Assembly (NCBI GenBank): GCA_001804805.1 | Contig: MHBH01000086.1 | Span: forward strand, 1 to 58,850 | From: Lentisphaerae bacterium GWF2_49_21 | GTDB taxonomy: Bacteria; Verrucomicrobiota; Lentisphaeria; Victivallales; GWF2-50-93 | Length of the DNA: 58,850 nucleotides | Reading direction: 5' to 3' | Part shown: positions 34,379 through 42,832 of the stretch, piece by piece | Layout of the letters: every line of letters starts with the position of its first letter | How positions within the stretch are numbered: the stretch's first letter is position 1 | Translations under genes and position numbers: made by a program | Notes under the pieces: generated by a model | Told to the model about the DNA's origin: nothing | The model's database searches: none | What the model saw: the letters and a program-made list of their open reading frames with translations, nothing else

Positions 34379-35271
34379 GTCCCTGTTTTCCTGCGGATGG
34401 AGATCCCCGCATAGCTTACGCAGTGCGAGTAGTCGCCTGTCATTTCTCCGCTTGTGGTGTATTCGACGAGTTCAGGCTCGAAAACAGCGCCGGTCTTCTT
34501 GACAAGCTCAATTGTCTTCAGGAGGATCCTTATCGGGTTTGCTCCGCAGATGGTCGCCCTTGTCCTGTCAATATAGCTGGAAAATCCCCTGAAATCGAGA
34601 GCGGTTATTTTGTCCACGGCTCCCATGTCGAGCTCCTTCAGTTTTTCAGGAATGTTTTCCGAGAAGGGCTTGTACCCGAACGATCGGCCGAAATGCGTGA
34701 AGTCCGAGCTTATCACCCAGAGGTTTTCCGGTACAAGCAGGCCCGAGAGCGCTTCAGCTATCTCTCCGGCTGAATTGGTCTCAATCTGGCCGCACACGAA
34801 CGGAATCAGCTTTATGTCCGGGAAAAGAATCTGCAGGAATGGAAGCTCAACCTCAAGGGAATGTTCGGGGATGTGAGCCTCTGTCATTTCCGAAATATAG
34901 GAGGTTTTGCTGTTCAGGAGTTTTTCGACGGCATCCAGGTCAACTTCAATATTCCCAAGCGGAGTCTTATATGCCTTGAAGGATGCCGCAACAATCCCTT
35001 CGAACGGGAACATGTGGGTGGGGGAGATGACAACAGCTCTCTTGTAGTCCCCGCCCTCTGCGGTCTTCAGTGTCTTTGCCGCAGTCTTGCCGGAATATAC
35101 GTATCCTGCATGCGGGACAATCACTGCCTGGACTTTGCCGTAACCAGCCTTCGCTTTGCCAGTGTCTGCCGAGGAAAGCATTTTCTCCACATCTGCCTTC
35201 AGCTTCATCGGATTGGCATCATAGAACTGGCCTGCCACGGCGGGTTCCCTGACTGAAAATCCTGCTTTCAT
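34375..35271 (-). CDS. MEMO1-family protein (AmmeMemoRadiSam system protein B)
   Basis: This is a 298-residue cytoplasmic protein of the MEMO family. The start REPAVAGQFYDANPMKL, then VPHAGYVYSGKTAAKTL, SPTHMFPFEG, EHSLEVELPFLQ, VISSDFTHFGRSFGY and the last block DYSHCVSYAGI together give the metal-binding residues of the fold. In many bacteria it lies with an AMMECR1-like and a radical SAM gene; here neither is next to it. The function of the system is unsettled. The stop overlaps the histidine kinase start by four bases. Start: ATG at 35271 after GGGAGG. Confidence 0.9.
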   Translation of the reverse strand: MKAGFSVREPAVAGQFYDANPMKLKADVEKMLSSADTGKAKAGYGKVQAVIVPHAGYVYSGKTAAKTLKTAEGGDYKRAVVISPTHMFPFEGIVAASFKAYKTPLGNIEVDLDAVEKLLNSKTSYISEMTEAHIPEHSLEVELPFLQILFPDIKLIPFVCGQIETNSAGEIAEALSGLLVPENLWVISSDFTHFGRSFGYKPFSENIPEKLKELDMGAVDKITALDFRGFSSYIDRTRATICGANPIRILLKTIELVKKTGAVFEPELVEYTTSGEMTGDYSHCVSYAGISIRRKTGT

Positions 35272-35360
35272 GCTACCCTCCCATCTGTATTGTACGGATT
35301 GCCGGGAATAATCTACAATTGGAATGCAGGTACTTCAATATGCCCGGGCGCTCTTGTTAT

Positions 35361-35400
35361 AAAGAATCTCCGGCCCAAAAAGGGCCTTAGGAGACTCTTT
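35361..35400 (-). terminator. Terminator hairpin for the DUF2314 gene
   Basis: Two stacked stems, AAAGA..TCTCC / GGAGA..TCTTT with an inner GGCCC/GGGCC, form a near-complete hairpin just past the stop at 35402. There is only a short T-run beyond it. Confidence 0.5.
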
Positions 35401-35401
35401 A

Positions 35402-35884
35402 TTACAGTTCAAATCCGGCTTCCTTGAGGAACTCCTCTCGTTCCTTCGGAGACATCCTGTCGATGAAATATCTTACAGTATATCCACCAATCATCTTCTT
35501 GCCGTCCTGGTATTTCCAGTCGGAGATCTCCTCGAGCTTCAAAGAGACCTTCTGCCCGAGCTTGACTTCCAGCGTCGCATCAGCATCGTTGGCGACAATA
35601 CCCTGGATGATACCGTTGCTTTCATCGGTGACGTCAATCCACATGTGTTCATGCCCCCCGTCCGGGGTAGGGTAGGGCTTCTTGACGGAGAACGCATTTG
35701 TCCCGGATTTTTTTGCATGGAAGGCGGCAACGAAATCTTTGGATGAAGCCTTGGCCTTTGCTATCGCATCGTTCATTGCCTTGTCATCGGCCTTCACCTG
35801 AATGACTGGATCTGCGTCCTTGCTCTTTGAACATCCGGAAAAAACCAGCGTCAACGCCATCATAATAGCAATCAAAATCTTCAT
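35402..35884 (-). CDS. DUF2314-family lipoprotein
   Basis: This is a 160-residue protein with a lipobox (VFSGC, Cys18). The DUF2314 (YegJ-like) domain covers about 55-155, with HEHMWIDVTDESNGIIQGIVAND, the GQKVSL strand, and ISDWKYQDGKKMIGGYTVRY. The domain is found in proteins of unknown function in many Gram-negatives. RBS AAGGAG five bases from ATG. Monocistronic, ended by a hairpin. Confidence 0.82.
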   Translation of the reverse strand: MKILIAIMMALTLVFSGCSKSKDADPVIQVKADDKAMNDAIAKAKASSKDFVAAFHAKKSGTNAFSVKKPYPTPDGGHEHMWIDVTDESNGIIQGIVANDADATLEVKLGQKVSLKLEEISDWKYQDGKKMIGGYTVRYFIDRMSPKEREEFLKEAGFEL

Positions 35885-35937
35885 AAGGACTCCTTGTTTA
35901 TATGTTTATCAGTGACAATTAATAATTCAATAATTGT

Positions 35938-36681
35938 TCATTTTCGTTCATACCACATCGCACAGAGGCGTTTGCTCTTGACTGCGAACGGGAAGATAGC
36001 GAAGAACATGAAGCTCAGCATGATCCTGTTCGTGGAGTACCAGGAGAACTTCCTTCCGGAGGTGATCGTAGGAATATTGACAATGACGAACTTGTATCCG
36101 TTCTTTTTGCCCCATTTGCGTAGCAGCCTCGAGAACCAGATCTCTTCGGAGGCGTAGATGGTTTCATCAAAGCCTCCGGTCTGTTCCCAGGCGTCCTTCC
36201 TGCAGAACAGGAATGAGCCCGCAGCCATAGGATGATACTTTACGGCGGTGTTCCAGGTCCAGAGGAAAAGCTTTCCGAACAGCGGAAGTTCTATGTCGAA
36301 TGTGACTGATGAACCGCCGCCGCAGGCCTTGTTGTTCTCAAGCTGGTTCAGGCATTCGTCTATCAGGGCGGAAGAGATAAGCGTATCGGCATCCACAAAG
36401 AAAAGGTAGCGGCCCGAAGCCGCCTTGGCGCCTGCGTTCCGGGCCCTGGCAATGCAGTTGATCTTCTCGAAGACTACTTTTGCGCCCTTGGCTTTTGCGA
36501 ATTCCGCAGTCTTGTCGGTGGAGTTGTTGTCGACAACGACTATTTCGCCCCTGAGGCCGTTGAAAGGATTTTCAGAGGCGGCAATGAGGCTGTCAAGAGT
36601 CTTCCCGATGAATCCCTCCTCGTTGAAGGCCGGGACGATCAGGGAGAAGTCGATTTTAAGATTTTCAGAATTTTCGGTCAT
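35938..36681 (-). CDS. Family 2 glycosyltransferase with C-terminal membrane segment
   Basis: This is a 247-residue GT2 enzyme. The nucleotide-sugar site is visible: SLIVPAFNEEGFIGKTLDSL, VVDNNSTDKTAEF, and FVDADTLIS (DXD). The C-terminal part shows hydrophobic stretches (near 130-150 and at about 222-240). The substrate is not predictable. A REP pair with GTAG hairpins lies immediately upstream, then DUF2851. Confidence 0.88.
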   Translation of the reverse strand: MTENSENLKIDFSLIVPAFNEEGFIGKTLDSLIAASENPFNGLRGEIVVVDNNSTDKTAEFAKAKGAKVVFEKINCIARARNAGAKAASGRYLFFVDADTLISSALIDECLNQLENNKACGGGSSVTFDIELPLFGKLFLWTWNTAVKYHPMAAGSFLFCRKDAWEQTGGFDETIYASEEIWFSRLLRKWGKKNGYKFVIVNIPTITSGRKFSWYSTNRIMLSFMFFAIFPFAVKSKRLCAMWYERK

Positions 36682-36696
36682 AAATATTCTTATTCT

Positions 36697-36768
36697 AAGT
36701 AGGGACGGGCTTTAGCCTGTCCCAATCATAATAGCATTGATGGTACATGCTAAAGCACGTACCTACTT
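36697..36768. repeat. Inverted pair of GTAGG-hairpin elements overlapping a stop codon
   Basis: The arms AAGTAGGGACGGGCTTTAGC and (RC) AAGTAGGTACGTGCTTTAGC match with three mismatches in 24 bases. The right arm overlaps the last codons of the DUF2851 gene, and its GTAG contains the gene's TAG stop. Confidence 0.75.
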
Positions 36769-38100
36769 CCTATTCAGCTTCCCCAGCCTGCAGGAAGCGC
36801 AATCCCCGGAATTATCATTGCAATGTTTCTTGTACAGGTGCATTGCTCCGTGGAATGAGGCGGTATCGCAGATTATCCTGCGGAACCGCTGCGGAGGCAT
36901 GAACCACCTGTGGTATGCCGTACGGACATTCCTGTTCATCTGCGGCATCGGAAGCAGCTGCCATGTCTTGAGCGCATATGCTCCGAGACGCATATCCTGT
37001 TTGATCGTCGAATAAGCGTGGAGCGCCGGCAGCAGGACATTCGCCGCGATGTCGTTCATCCTGTCGGGGCCGATTACTGATGACGGCTTGGAGAATTTCC
37101 TGAAGAAATTCACATAGTCGTTCCAGGTCTTGTGCGAAACAACAAGATCTTCGGTCAGATATTCCGCAAAATCTTTTTCCTTCATCCCGGACTGCGTCTT
37201 TTCAGACAGGAACTTCAGAGGTTTCCGGGAAAAGAGATTGAGAAGGACGCCAAGCGCCGCGATCCTTCGTTCGGGCATGTTCAAGGGGCGGACACCGGAC
37301 TTCGCCCACCTGATGTTTTCCCGGCTTGTCATACGCGTCTTCCACCATGTCGCCCAGGTCTTTTTGACAAAGCTCTTCATTTTGTCGTCGAGTTTTGCGG
37401 ATGAGGGATCCGGGAGGAGTCCGGATTCGCCCCAGAGCACGGCTTCAAGGACATCCCTGTCGTCGAGGTCGTCGTATTCGGAACAGCGCATGTAGAGTTC
37501 GATGAAGGCTTCACGGTTCTTCTTATATCCGCATGCCTCGAAGATGTGCTTCAGGCAGGTCTGTTCCGAGCCGGAATCGATCATCTCGCTCAGGAGGTTC
37601 CTGCTCTTTTCCTCGAACCTTTCAATGCCTGCCCTTGCAAAGGCATCATGGATTTCGGTATCGTCGGCTGAGGAGAAGAAGGAGACGCATGCGCCATTTG
37701 AGAATTTCTCGGACTCCGTCAGCGGGAATTCCGAACTTTTGTCCGGCCTTATGAGTATCGCCGGAAATGGCGGGACCTTGGCTGAATCCCCTGGAGGAAC
37801 GGATTTTTTTGAAAGCACATGCAAGATTACATTGGCATAGTTCGGATCGGTGTGATGGCCATGCGCGAACCAGTCGGAATTCTCCTGATGCACTTCCACG
37901 TCGCCTGCGGCCTCCATGCCGTCGATTATCAGCTTTGCGCCTTTGAAGTCAGGCCCTTCCTCGAAGTTCCAGTTCCCCGGGAAAAGGACCGTAATGTCTT
38001 TTTTGTCGATGGTTTTTACCACAGTGCCATGCGGTATGCTGTTCCAAGCGGACTGCAGGCGCAGTTCGGGTTTAGTGTTCTTATCCTTGTCGGTCCTCAT
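36763..38100 (-). CDS. DUF2851-family protein
   Basis: This is a 445-residue protein. The family core is seen as FPGNWNFEEGPDFKGAKLIIDG, VEVHQENSDWFAHGHHTDPNYANVILHVL and, near the C-terminus, a cysteine cluster (CDTASFHGAMHLYKKHC, CASC). DUF2851 proteins are common in Bacteroidota and PVC bacteria and have no agreed function. Its stop codon TAG lies in a REP element. Start: ATG at 38100 after GGGGGA. Confidence 0.85.
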   Translation of the reverse strand: MRTDKDKNTKPELRLQSAWNSIPHGTVVKTIDKKDITVLFPGNWNFEEGPDFKGAKLIIDGMEAAGDVEVHQENSDWFAHGHHTDPNYANVILHVLSKKSVPPGDSAKVPPFPAILIRPDKSSEFPLTESEKFSNGACVSFFSSADDTEIHDAFARAGIERFEEKSRNLLSEMIDSGSEQTCLKHIFEACGYKKNREAFIELYMRCSEYDDLDDRDVLEAVLWGESGLLPDPSSAKLDDKMKSFVKKTWATWWKTRMTSRENIRWAKSGVRPLNMPERRIAALGVLLNLFSRKPLKFLSEKTQSGMKEKDFAEYLTEDLVVSHKTWNDYVNFFRKFSKPSSVIGPDRMNDIAANVLLPALHAYSTIKQDMRLGAYALKTWQLLPMPQMNRNVRTAYHRWFMPPQRFRRIICDTASFHGAMHLYKKHCNDNSGDCASCRLGKLNRK

Positions 38101-38178
38101 ATTCCCCCATTATTCTTGAAATATTCCAGTAAATGATGTTTATTTTGCAAAGTCATAAAATAATCGGGCTATCTGAAA

Positions 38179-39534
38179 ATGAAAACAATTTTATCGATAC
38201 TCACGGGATTTTTATTGCCGATGGCACTTTTTGCCGTCGAGCCAGGAAATCCCCGTCTTACTCCAGTGGTCAAGGCTGTCTCAGAAGTACTTCCGTCGGT
38301 TGTGAACATAGGCACGGAGAGGATAGTCTCACGCCCGTATTCGCGCTGGGGCGAGAACGATCCTTTCGAAAGCCTGTTCAGGGATTTCTACGCGGAGCAG
38401 GGGGCGGTAAACACGACCTCGCTCGGAAGTGGCAGCATAATCGATCCCTCCGGACTCATACTGACCAACGCCCATGTCGTGAACAGGGCGACCAAGATAA
38501 CCGTGACCTTGGACGACGGCTCCCAGTATACCGCCAGGGAGATAGCTACCGATGATCTGAACGACATCGCCCTTCTTAAGATTGAAAACCTGCCACAGGG
38601 AAAGAAGTTCAGGCCGATGAAGTTTGCACAGCCTGAGGACCTGCTTCTCGGTGAAATGGTAATTGCCGTCGGCAATCCATACGGACTCGGCCATAGCATT
38701 TCACAGGGCGTGCTAAGCGCCAGAGGAAGAAAGGCGACATATGAGGGGAATATCATTTTTTCGGATATTATCCAGACTGATGCCGCGATCAATCCCGGCA
38801 ACAGCGGCGGACCTCTGATCAACCTCGACGGCGAACTCATCGGGATAAGCACGGCGATATTCAAGGAAGCCCAGGGAATCGGTTTCGCCATTCCGGTGAA
38901 GAGGCTCGAGGATGTACTGGCAAGATGGCTGATACCGGAAAGGTTCGGGGAGCTTTCCCTTGGAATCCTGCCGGCCCAGAAGAAGAACAAGGAAGGAACA
39001 ATGGAGTTCTTTGCCGGTGAGGTCTTTGACGGAAGCCCGGCGTCCAAGGCCGGAATAAGGAAGGACGACAGGATACTCGAAATAAACGGCGTCAAACCCT
39101 CAAGTCTCTTAGACATCGGCCTTGTCCTATGGAAAATTCCAGCTGGAGGCGAAGCCAGGATTAAGACATCCGATTCCAAGACTATATCGCTCAAAGTCGA
39201 GAAGGTGAAATATTCGGATGGTTTTGAAATGGCCAAGGTAAAACTCGGACTCGGACTCCAGGAACTTACGCCCAAGCTTGCCAAGGCTCTTGAATATCCT
39301 TTTGAAGGCGGGCTTGTAGTCAGCGACATTCCTGCCGATACTGAAAATGTGAACAGGGGCGACATCCTTGTAAAGCTCGGGGAGATTCCTGTGAACAACG
39401 CTTCCGAGGTGGCGAAAGCGCTGATGGACAAGCATCACGGCGACAGTGTCGAAGCGATGTTCGTCAGCCTCATAAGGAAACGGGACAAGATGTTCATCAT
39501 GAAACGGGTCGCAGTCATCAAGGTCAAGCTGTAA
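38179..39534 (+). CDS. HtrA/DegP-like periplasmic serine protease
   Basis: This is a 451-residue trypsin-like protease with two PDZ domains. The signal peptide is residues 1-19. The catalytic triad is intact: His99 in TNAHVV, Asp129 in NDIALLK and Ser209 in GNSGGP. PDZ1 covers about 245-340 (PASKAGIRKDDRILEINGV) and PDZ2 about 350-440. It degrades misfolded envelope proteins, as in the DegP family. Start is the ATG at 38179. The next gene begins four bases after the stop, so the two may be co-transcribed. Confidence 0.93.
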   Translation: MKTILSILTGFLLPMALFAVEPGNPRLTPVVKAVSEVLPSVVNIGTERIVSRPYSRWGENDPFESLFRDFYAEQGAVNTTSLGSGSIIDPSGLILTNAHVVNRATKITVTLDDGSQYTAREIATDDLNDIALLKIENLPQGKKFRPMKFAQPEDLLLGEMVIAVGNPYGLGHSISQGVLSARGRKATYEGNIIFSDIIQTDAAINPGNSGGPLINLDGELIGISTAIFKEAQGIGFAIPVKRLEDVLARWLIPERFGELSLGILPAQKKNKEGTMEFFAGEVFDGSPASKAGIRKDDRILEINGVKPSSLLDIGLVLWKIPAGGEARIKTSDSKTISLKVEKVKYSDGFEMAKVKLGLGLQELTPKLAKALEYPFEGGLVVSDIPADTENVNRGDILVKLGEIPVNNASEVAKALMDKHHGDSVEAMFVSLIRKRDKMFIMKRVAVIKVKL

Positions 39535-39537
39535 AAA

Positions 39538-40941
39538 ATGTACAAGCTATTTATATTGTGTGCAATTTTAATTTTTTGCCAGATGGATATCCATGCACAA
39601 GCAGTTGAGGATGCTGGCCAGAAGAACCTGCAGCTGAACTACATTGTAAAACAGATCACTTCTCAAAAAGTATCAATTGAAGAAAAGCAGAGGCTTTTAC
39701 GGAGATTAAGTCTCAATGATGAAGCCGCCGGTGCCTTAATAAGTTATATGAAAGATGCAGACAGTGCATTGGTCCTAGATATCTTCGAGATTGTTGCGAC
39801 CTATGATGTGGGTAAAAATGGAATGATTTCCAACGAATTGGAGAATGCTTCGCTGGCCTTGATAAGGGACCGTGCCAATGACGTTGAACTTGCAAGTGAG
39901 CTTGTTTTTAAACTTCAGTGTAGAAAAAACAGCGAATTGCTTCCCTTTGCCTGTTTGAAGGCGTTTGAAAAATCGGATGACTTTTTTATTAAGATGTTAA
40001 AGGAAAAAAGTTCCTCGCTCAGAATGTTTTCACATTGTCAGCCTCTTGGTTACAAGGACTTCTATTGCAAGGTGATGGAAGAGAAATATGATTTGAAATC
40101 GACTTCCGTGGTTCTGGACTTGATCCAAGATAATGAAACAGTTATCAGCCTTATCAGGGAGGAGGACATTAAATGTTTTTTCTCTCCGGAAATTAAGGAT
40201 AGCGATGAGCTTGCGGACAAGTCCCTTAAAATAATGGAGAAAGTATTCCATCGTAAATTTGCCGGCCTTGATGCCTTTGGAAAATGGTGGGGCAGCTTGG
40301 ACAGGAAGTCATTTTCGCTGAATGAGAATTCCCTGAATGCGGCGTTGAACAAGGAACTGGATTACGAGGAAAGATCCTTTGCGCTACAACAGCTTTCTGC
40401 TTTTGAAGTTTCTTCTCCAGGAAAGCTTCCTGAGGCGTATTATGATAAACTTCTGGCAAGTATAAGGGACAATAGTGATGATGTTAAAATAAGGCAATGG
40501 ATACTTGTCAACCTCCTTACTTGTAAAAAGGAGAGCCTAAGGCCTGAATTGTTAAAAATTCTTGAGACGACCATGGACAAAGATCTTAAATCCCGGCAAT
40601 TATTCATTTTTATGAATTTGGGAGATTATGTCGATGATGAAAAAATCTATGCGAAAGTTCTTAAGGTAATGCAAGATAAGAATGAAAAGCTCGTAGACAG
40701 AAGCTTTGCCGCCATGGGACTGGGAGAAGTTTCAAAAAAAAGGAGAATTACAGCGGAATTGATCATGAAATACTATGAGGAGAACTTCAAGGCTGATGGC
40801 GAAAGAAGCCAAGCGAAGAACGTTGCAGTTTTTGGGCTGGAGAAAATAACCGGGTTCAAATCAGATCTCAACAAGCCCGAACATTACAGTCCGGATTTCT
40901 GGAAAGAAAAGATCTCGCAAATCCCTGAAGACAAGAAATAA
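39538..40941 (+). CDS. Secreted helical protein, possible HEAT-like repeats, AT-rich gene
   Basis: This is a 467-residue protein with a signal peptide (MYKLFILCAILIFCQMDIHA). The rest is a series of helix pairs (LSLNDEAAGALISYMKDADSALVLDIFE, ILVNLLTCKKESLRPELLKILE, RSFAAMGLGEVSKKRRITAELIMKYY) in HEAT-like spacing. No catalytic residues stand out. The base composition is clearly more AT-rich than in the HtrA gene four bases before, so it may be of different origin or relaxed. It could be an HtrA partner by position only. Confidence 0.65.
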   Translation: MYKLFILCAILIFCQMDIHAQAVEDAGQKNLQLNYIVKQITSQKVSIEEKQRLLRRLSLNDEAAGALISYMKDADSALVLDIFEIVATYDVGKNGMISNELENASLALIRDRANDVELASELVFKLQCRKNSELLPFACLKAFEKSDDFFIKMLKEKSSSLRMFSHCQPLGYKDFYCKVMEEKYDLKSTSVVLDLIQDNETVISLIREEDIKCFFSPEIKDSDELADKSLKIMEKVFHRKFAGLDAFGKWWGSLDRKSFSLNENSLNAALNKELDYEERSFALQQLSAFEVSSPGKLPEAYYDKLLASIRDNSDDVKIRQWILVNLLTCKKESLRPELLKILETTMDKDLKSRQLFIFMNLGDYVDDEKIYAKVLKVMQDKNEKLVDRSFAAMGLGEVSKKRRITAELIMKYYEENFKADGERSQAKNVAVFGLEKITGFKSDLNKPEHYSPDFWKEKISQIPEDKK

Positions 40942-40964
40942 AAACCGGTCCGGTTTTTATTTCT
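40934..40964. terminator. Bidirectional terminator between convergent genes
   Basis: AGAAATAAAAACCGG and CCGGTTTTTATTTCT are perfect arms joined by one T. The stops of both converging genes (40941 and 40957) lie inside the arms, and A- and T-runs flank the GC core on both strands. Confidence 0.75.
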
Positions 40965-41382
40965 GCACCTGGAGGCTTTTCGCAGTATATTCCATGAGTT
41001 CGATGGCGTTGCCGTCGGGATCTCCGATCCATGCCTGTTTTGAGTTGTCCATGCCGACCTTGACATCAGTCACCTTCACGCCCTTCTTTTCGAGATCAGC
41101 CTTGAGCTGTTCGATATTGTCGACCTGGAGGCAGAAATGCTTGTACTGGTTTCCACCGACAAGCTCCTGAACTTTCCCGTCAGACCATTTCTTCTGGGCC
41201 ATGGCGTGGTCGAATATCTCTATGAAGGTCTGGGTGCCGCAGGCGATATAATAGCCGAAGGGCTGCCTGTCCTCATTGTCGAGCGTGAACTTCAGCTTGA
41301 GTCCGAGCTTTTCGGTGTAGAAGGAGACCATTTCCTTCGTTCTTCTTGTGTGGAAGCAGATGTGTGCGAGCTGTTTTATCAT
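40957..41382 (-). CDS. Glyoxalase/VOC-family protein
   Basis: This is a 141-residue vicinal-oxygen-chelate domain protein. Visible features are the metal-ligand starts AHICFHTRRTKEMVSFYTEKLGL, the Glu in TFIEIFDH, the His in YKHFCLQVDN, and GDPDGNAIELMEY at the end. These match a full pair of beta-alpha-beta-beta-beta units. Lactoylglutathione lyase and related functions are possible, without proof of substrate. The start is the ATG at 41382 behind AGGAGG; a longer in-frame start at 41409 is less likely. Confidence 0.88.
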   Translation of the reverse strand: MIKQLAHICFHTRRTKEMVSFYTEKLGLKLKFTLDNEDRQPFGYYIACGTQTFIEIFDHAMAQKKWSDGKVQELVGGNQYKHFCLQVDNIEQLKADLEKKGVKVTDVKVGMDNSKQAWIGDPDGNAIELMEYTAKSLQVQK

Positions 41383-41464
41383 CGGGGAATCCTCCTTTGT
41401 ATTTTTCAACGTGTTGAAAAATACATTTGAAGTCCTTCAAATCAAGATGGGGATGGAAATAAAA

Positions 41465-41491
41465 AAGGCGCCGTCTTTTGAACGGCGCCTT
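41465..41491 (-). terminator. Intrinsic terminator of the 41513 gene
   Basis: AAGGCGCCGT and ACGGCGCCTT are perfect arms with a 7-base loop, followed on the minus strand by a run of six or more T. It lies just past the gene's stop. Confidence 0.85.
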
Positions 41492-41512
41492 GATTGGTGT
41501 CTTATATGACTA

Positions 41513-41794
41513 TTAAATCTGGCCTAGGAACTTGGCTTTCTGCTCCTCAAGCATGAGACCGACCTTGTCGAAGTCGATCGGCTCATATCCGCCAACTGAG
41601 ATCTCGGAGCAGAACACAAGCCAGGACTGATGATCCCAGTTGCCCTTGTTCTTCTTCACGAAGCTCTCTACCTTGCCGGATTTCGCCAGCTTTTTGAGGT
41701 TGCTTTCCTTGTCGCAGACCGGTGCAGCCTTAGTGCATTCGGGCTTTGCGCATGCCTTTTCCTGGACAGTTTTCGGACTCTTGCCTTTTTTCAT
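41513..41794 (-). CDS. Small cytoplasmic protein with N-terminal cysteines
   Basis: This is a 93-residue protein. The N-terminal part is basic with three cysteines (CAKPECTKAAPVCDKES). The rest, KLAKSGKVESFVKKNKGNWDHQSWLVFCSEI, is a compact helix-rich domain. No signal peptide and no recognised family. GGGGG ribosome site and a clean terminator support a real gene. Confidence 0.7.
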   Translation of the reverse strand: MKKGKSPKTVQEKACAKPECTKAAPVCDKESNLKKLAKSGKVESFVKKNKGNWDHQSWLVFCSEISVGGYEPIDFDKVGLMLEEQKAKFLGQI

Positions 41795-41965
41795 TATATC
41801 CCCCGTTTTGTTAAGTTATTTTTTTAACGGAATGCTATTTATACATCATAAGTCGGGAATTTCAAGCAGAAATCCAGTGAAATTATCACCACTGCCATCC
41901 CGCGTGGGCAGCACTCGGAAAAACCACTTTGCCTGAGGCGGGAATCGAATGGGCATACGAAAATT

Positions 41966-42199
41966 TTACTTCTTGAGCTTCTTCCTGAGGGAATCCTGTA
42001 TCTTCGCGAGCTTCTCCCTGCTGGCGGACATTTCAACACCGCAAATCGGGCATTTGAAATCGCCAAGTCCTGACATGTCCATGTCCCTGCGATGCTTCGT
42101 ACCTTCGGATTCCTTGAAAATCCTCCCGCAGTCAGTGTTCTGGCATGGAACCAGAAGCTCCGTGTCCTTTTTCCCGAACAGACTACTGAAAATACCCAT
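41966..42199 (-). CDS. Small zinc-ribbon protein
   Basis: This is a 77-residue protein with two cysteine pairs (CQNTDC near 19-24 and CPIC near 50-53), as in a zinc ribbon or knuckle, and a basic helical tail (REKLAKIQDSLRKKLKK). The start MGIFSSLFGKKD is seen in many small cytoplasmic proteins of unknown role. GGGGGG ribosome site. It could bind nucleic acid or act in a complex; unproven. Confidence 0.7.
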   Translation of the reverse strand: MGIFSSLFGKKDTELLVPCQNTDCGRIFKESEGTKHRRDMDMSGLGDFKCPICGVEMSASREKLAKIQDSLRKKLKK

Positions 42200-42382
42200 T
42201 GTCCACCCCCCTTGTTTTATTCCCGTAATACTTTAGCACCTGAATATATGCAGCAATAATCACGCCAGGCAAAGAGAGAATACGGTGGGGAATTGGAAAA
42301 TTTCAGCAAAGCAGTTCCCCCCGGAAAAGTTTACAGAAGCAAATCTCCTTGCTCATGAGGACAATATAGATGTACAAACTTT

Positions 42383-42399
42383 AAAAACAAGGTTTTTTA
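42383..42399 (-). terminator. Weak A/T hairpin at the end of the 42397 gene
   Basis: AAAAAC and GTTTTT arms with a short loop, followed by AAAG on the coding strand. The stem has a single GC pair, so function is doubtful. Confidence 0.3.
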
Positions 42400-42828
42400 G
42401 TTTGCAGGCGGCTTCTTTTCAAGCACCCTGCGCAGGGCGTCTTCAAGCTCCACTGCTGTTTTTACCTCGTTTATCTTCAATGAGCTGGAGCGCCCGTCCC
42501 TTGTCCTGACGGTGATCTTTACGGCATCCTTGTCCCCTCCCAGGCTCCTCAGGACCACTATTGCTGAAAATACGACTATGCCCAGGAAGAACACCCCGGT
42601 CAGGCTGTCCATGGCGATGAATGAATTGTTCCCGGAACAGAACCAGAGTACGAAATATCCCGAGATTCCTATCAATATCACCACGGCAAGGTTTGTCTTG
42701 TTGATCCCGCAGTCGGAAAGCTCGAAGGAGGTGATGTCTCCGACTGGTATGTTCTTGTCCTTGATGACAAGTGCTTCATCGGTCAGTTTGATGCCATTTC
42801 TCTCAAAATATGTCTTTGATCCGTTCAT
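42397..42828 (-). CDS. Two-helix membrane protein (DUF6232-like)
   Basis: This is a 143-residue protein. Two membrane helices (about 50-70 and 80-100) sit between an N-terminal beta-rich part (TYFERNGIKLTDEALVIKDKNIPVGDITSFEL) and a C-terminal KITVRTRDGRSSSLKINEVKTAVELEDALRRVL. The layout resembles DUF6232 proteins. The ATG at 42828 follows the nitroreductase stop by two bases, suggesting coupling; an upstream start at 42858 would lie within that gene. Confidence 0.7.
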   Translation of the reverse strand: MNGSKTYFERNGIKLTDEALVIKDKNIPVGDITSFELSDCGINKTNLAVVILIGISGYFVLWFCSGNNSFIAMDSLTGVFFLGIVVFSAIVVLRSLGGDKDAVKITVRTRDGRSSSLKINEVKTAVELEDALRRVLEKKPPAN

Positions 42829-42832
42829 GTGT

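Noticed and set aside
38221-38240. Sigma-54-like promoter word (TGGCAC, then TGCC) in the htrA region
   Set aside because: It lies inside the HtrA signal-peptide coding sequence and is explained by coding of Met-Ala-Leu-Phe-Ala.
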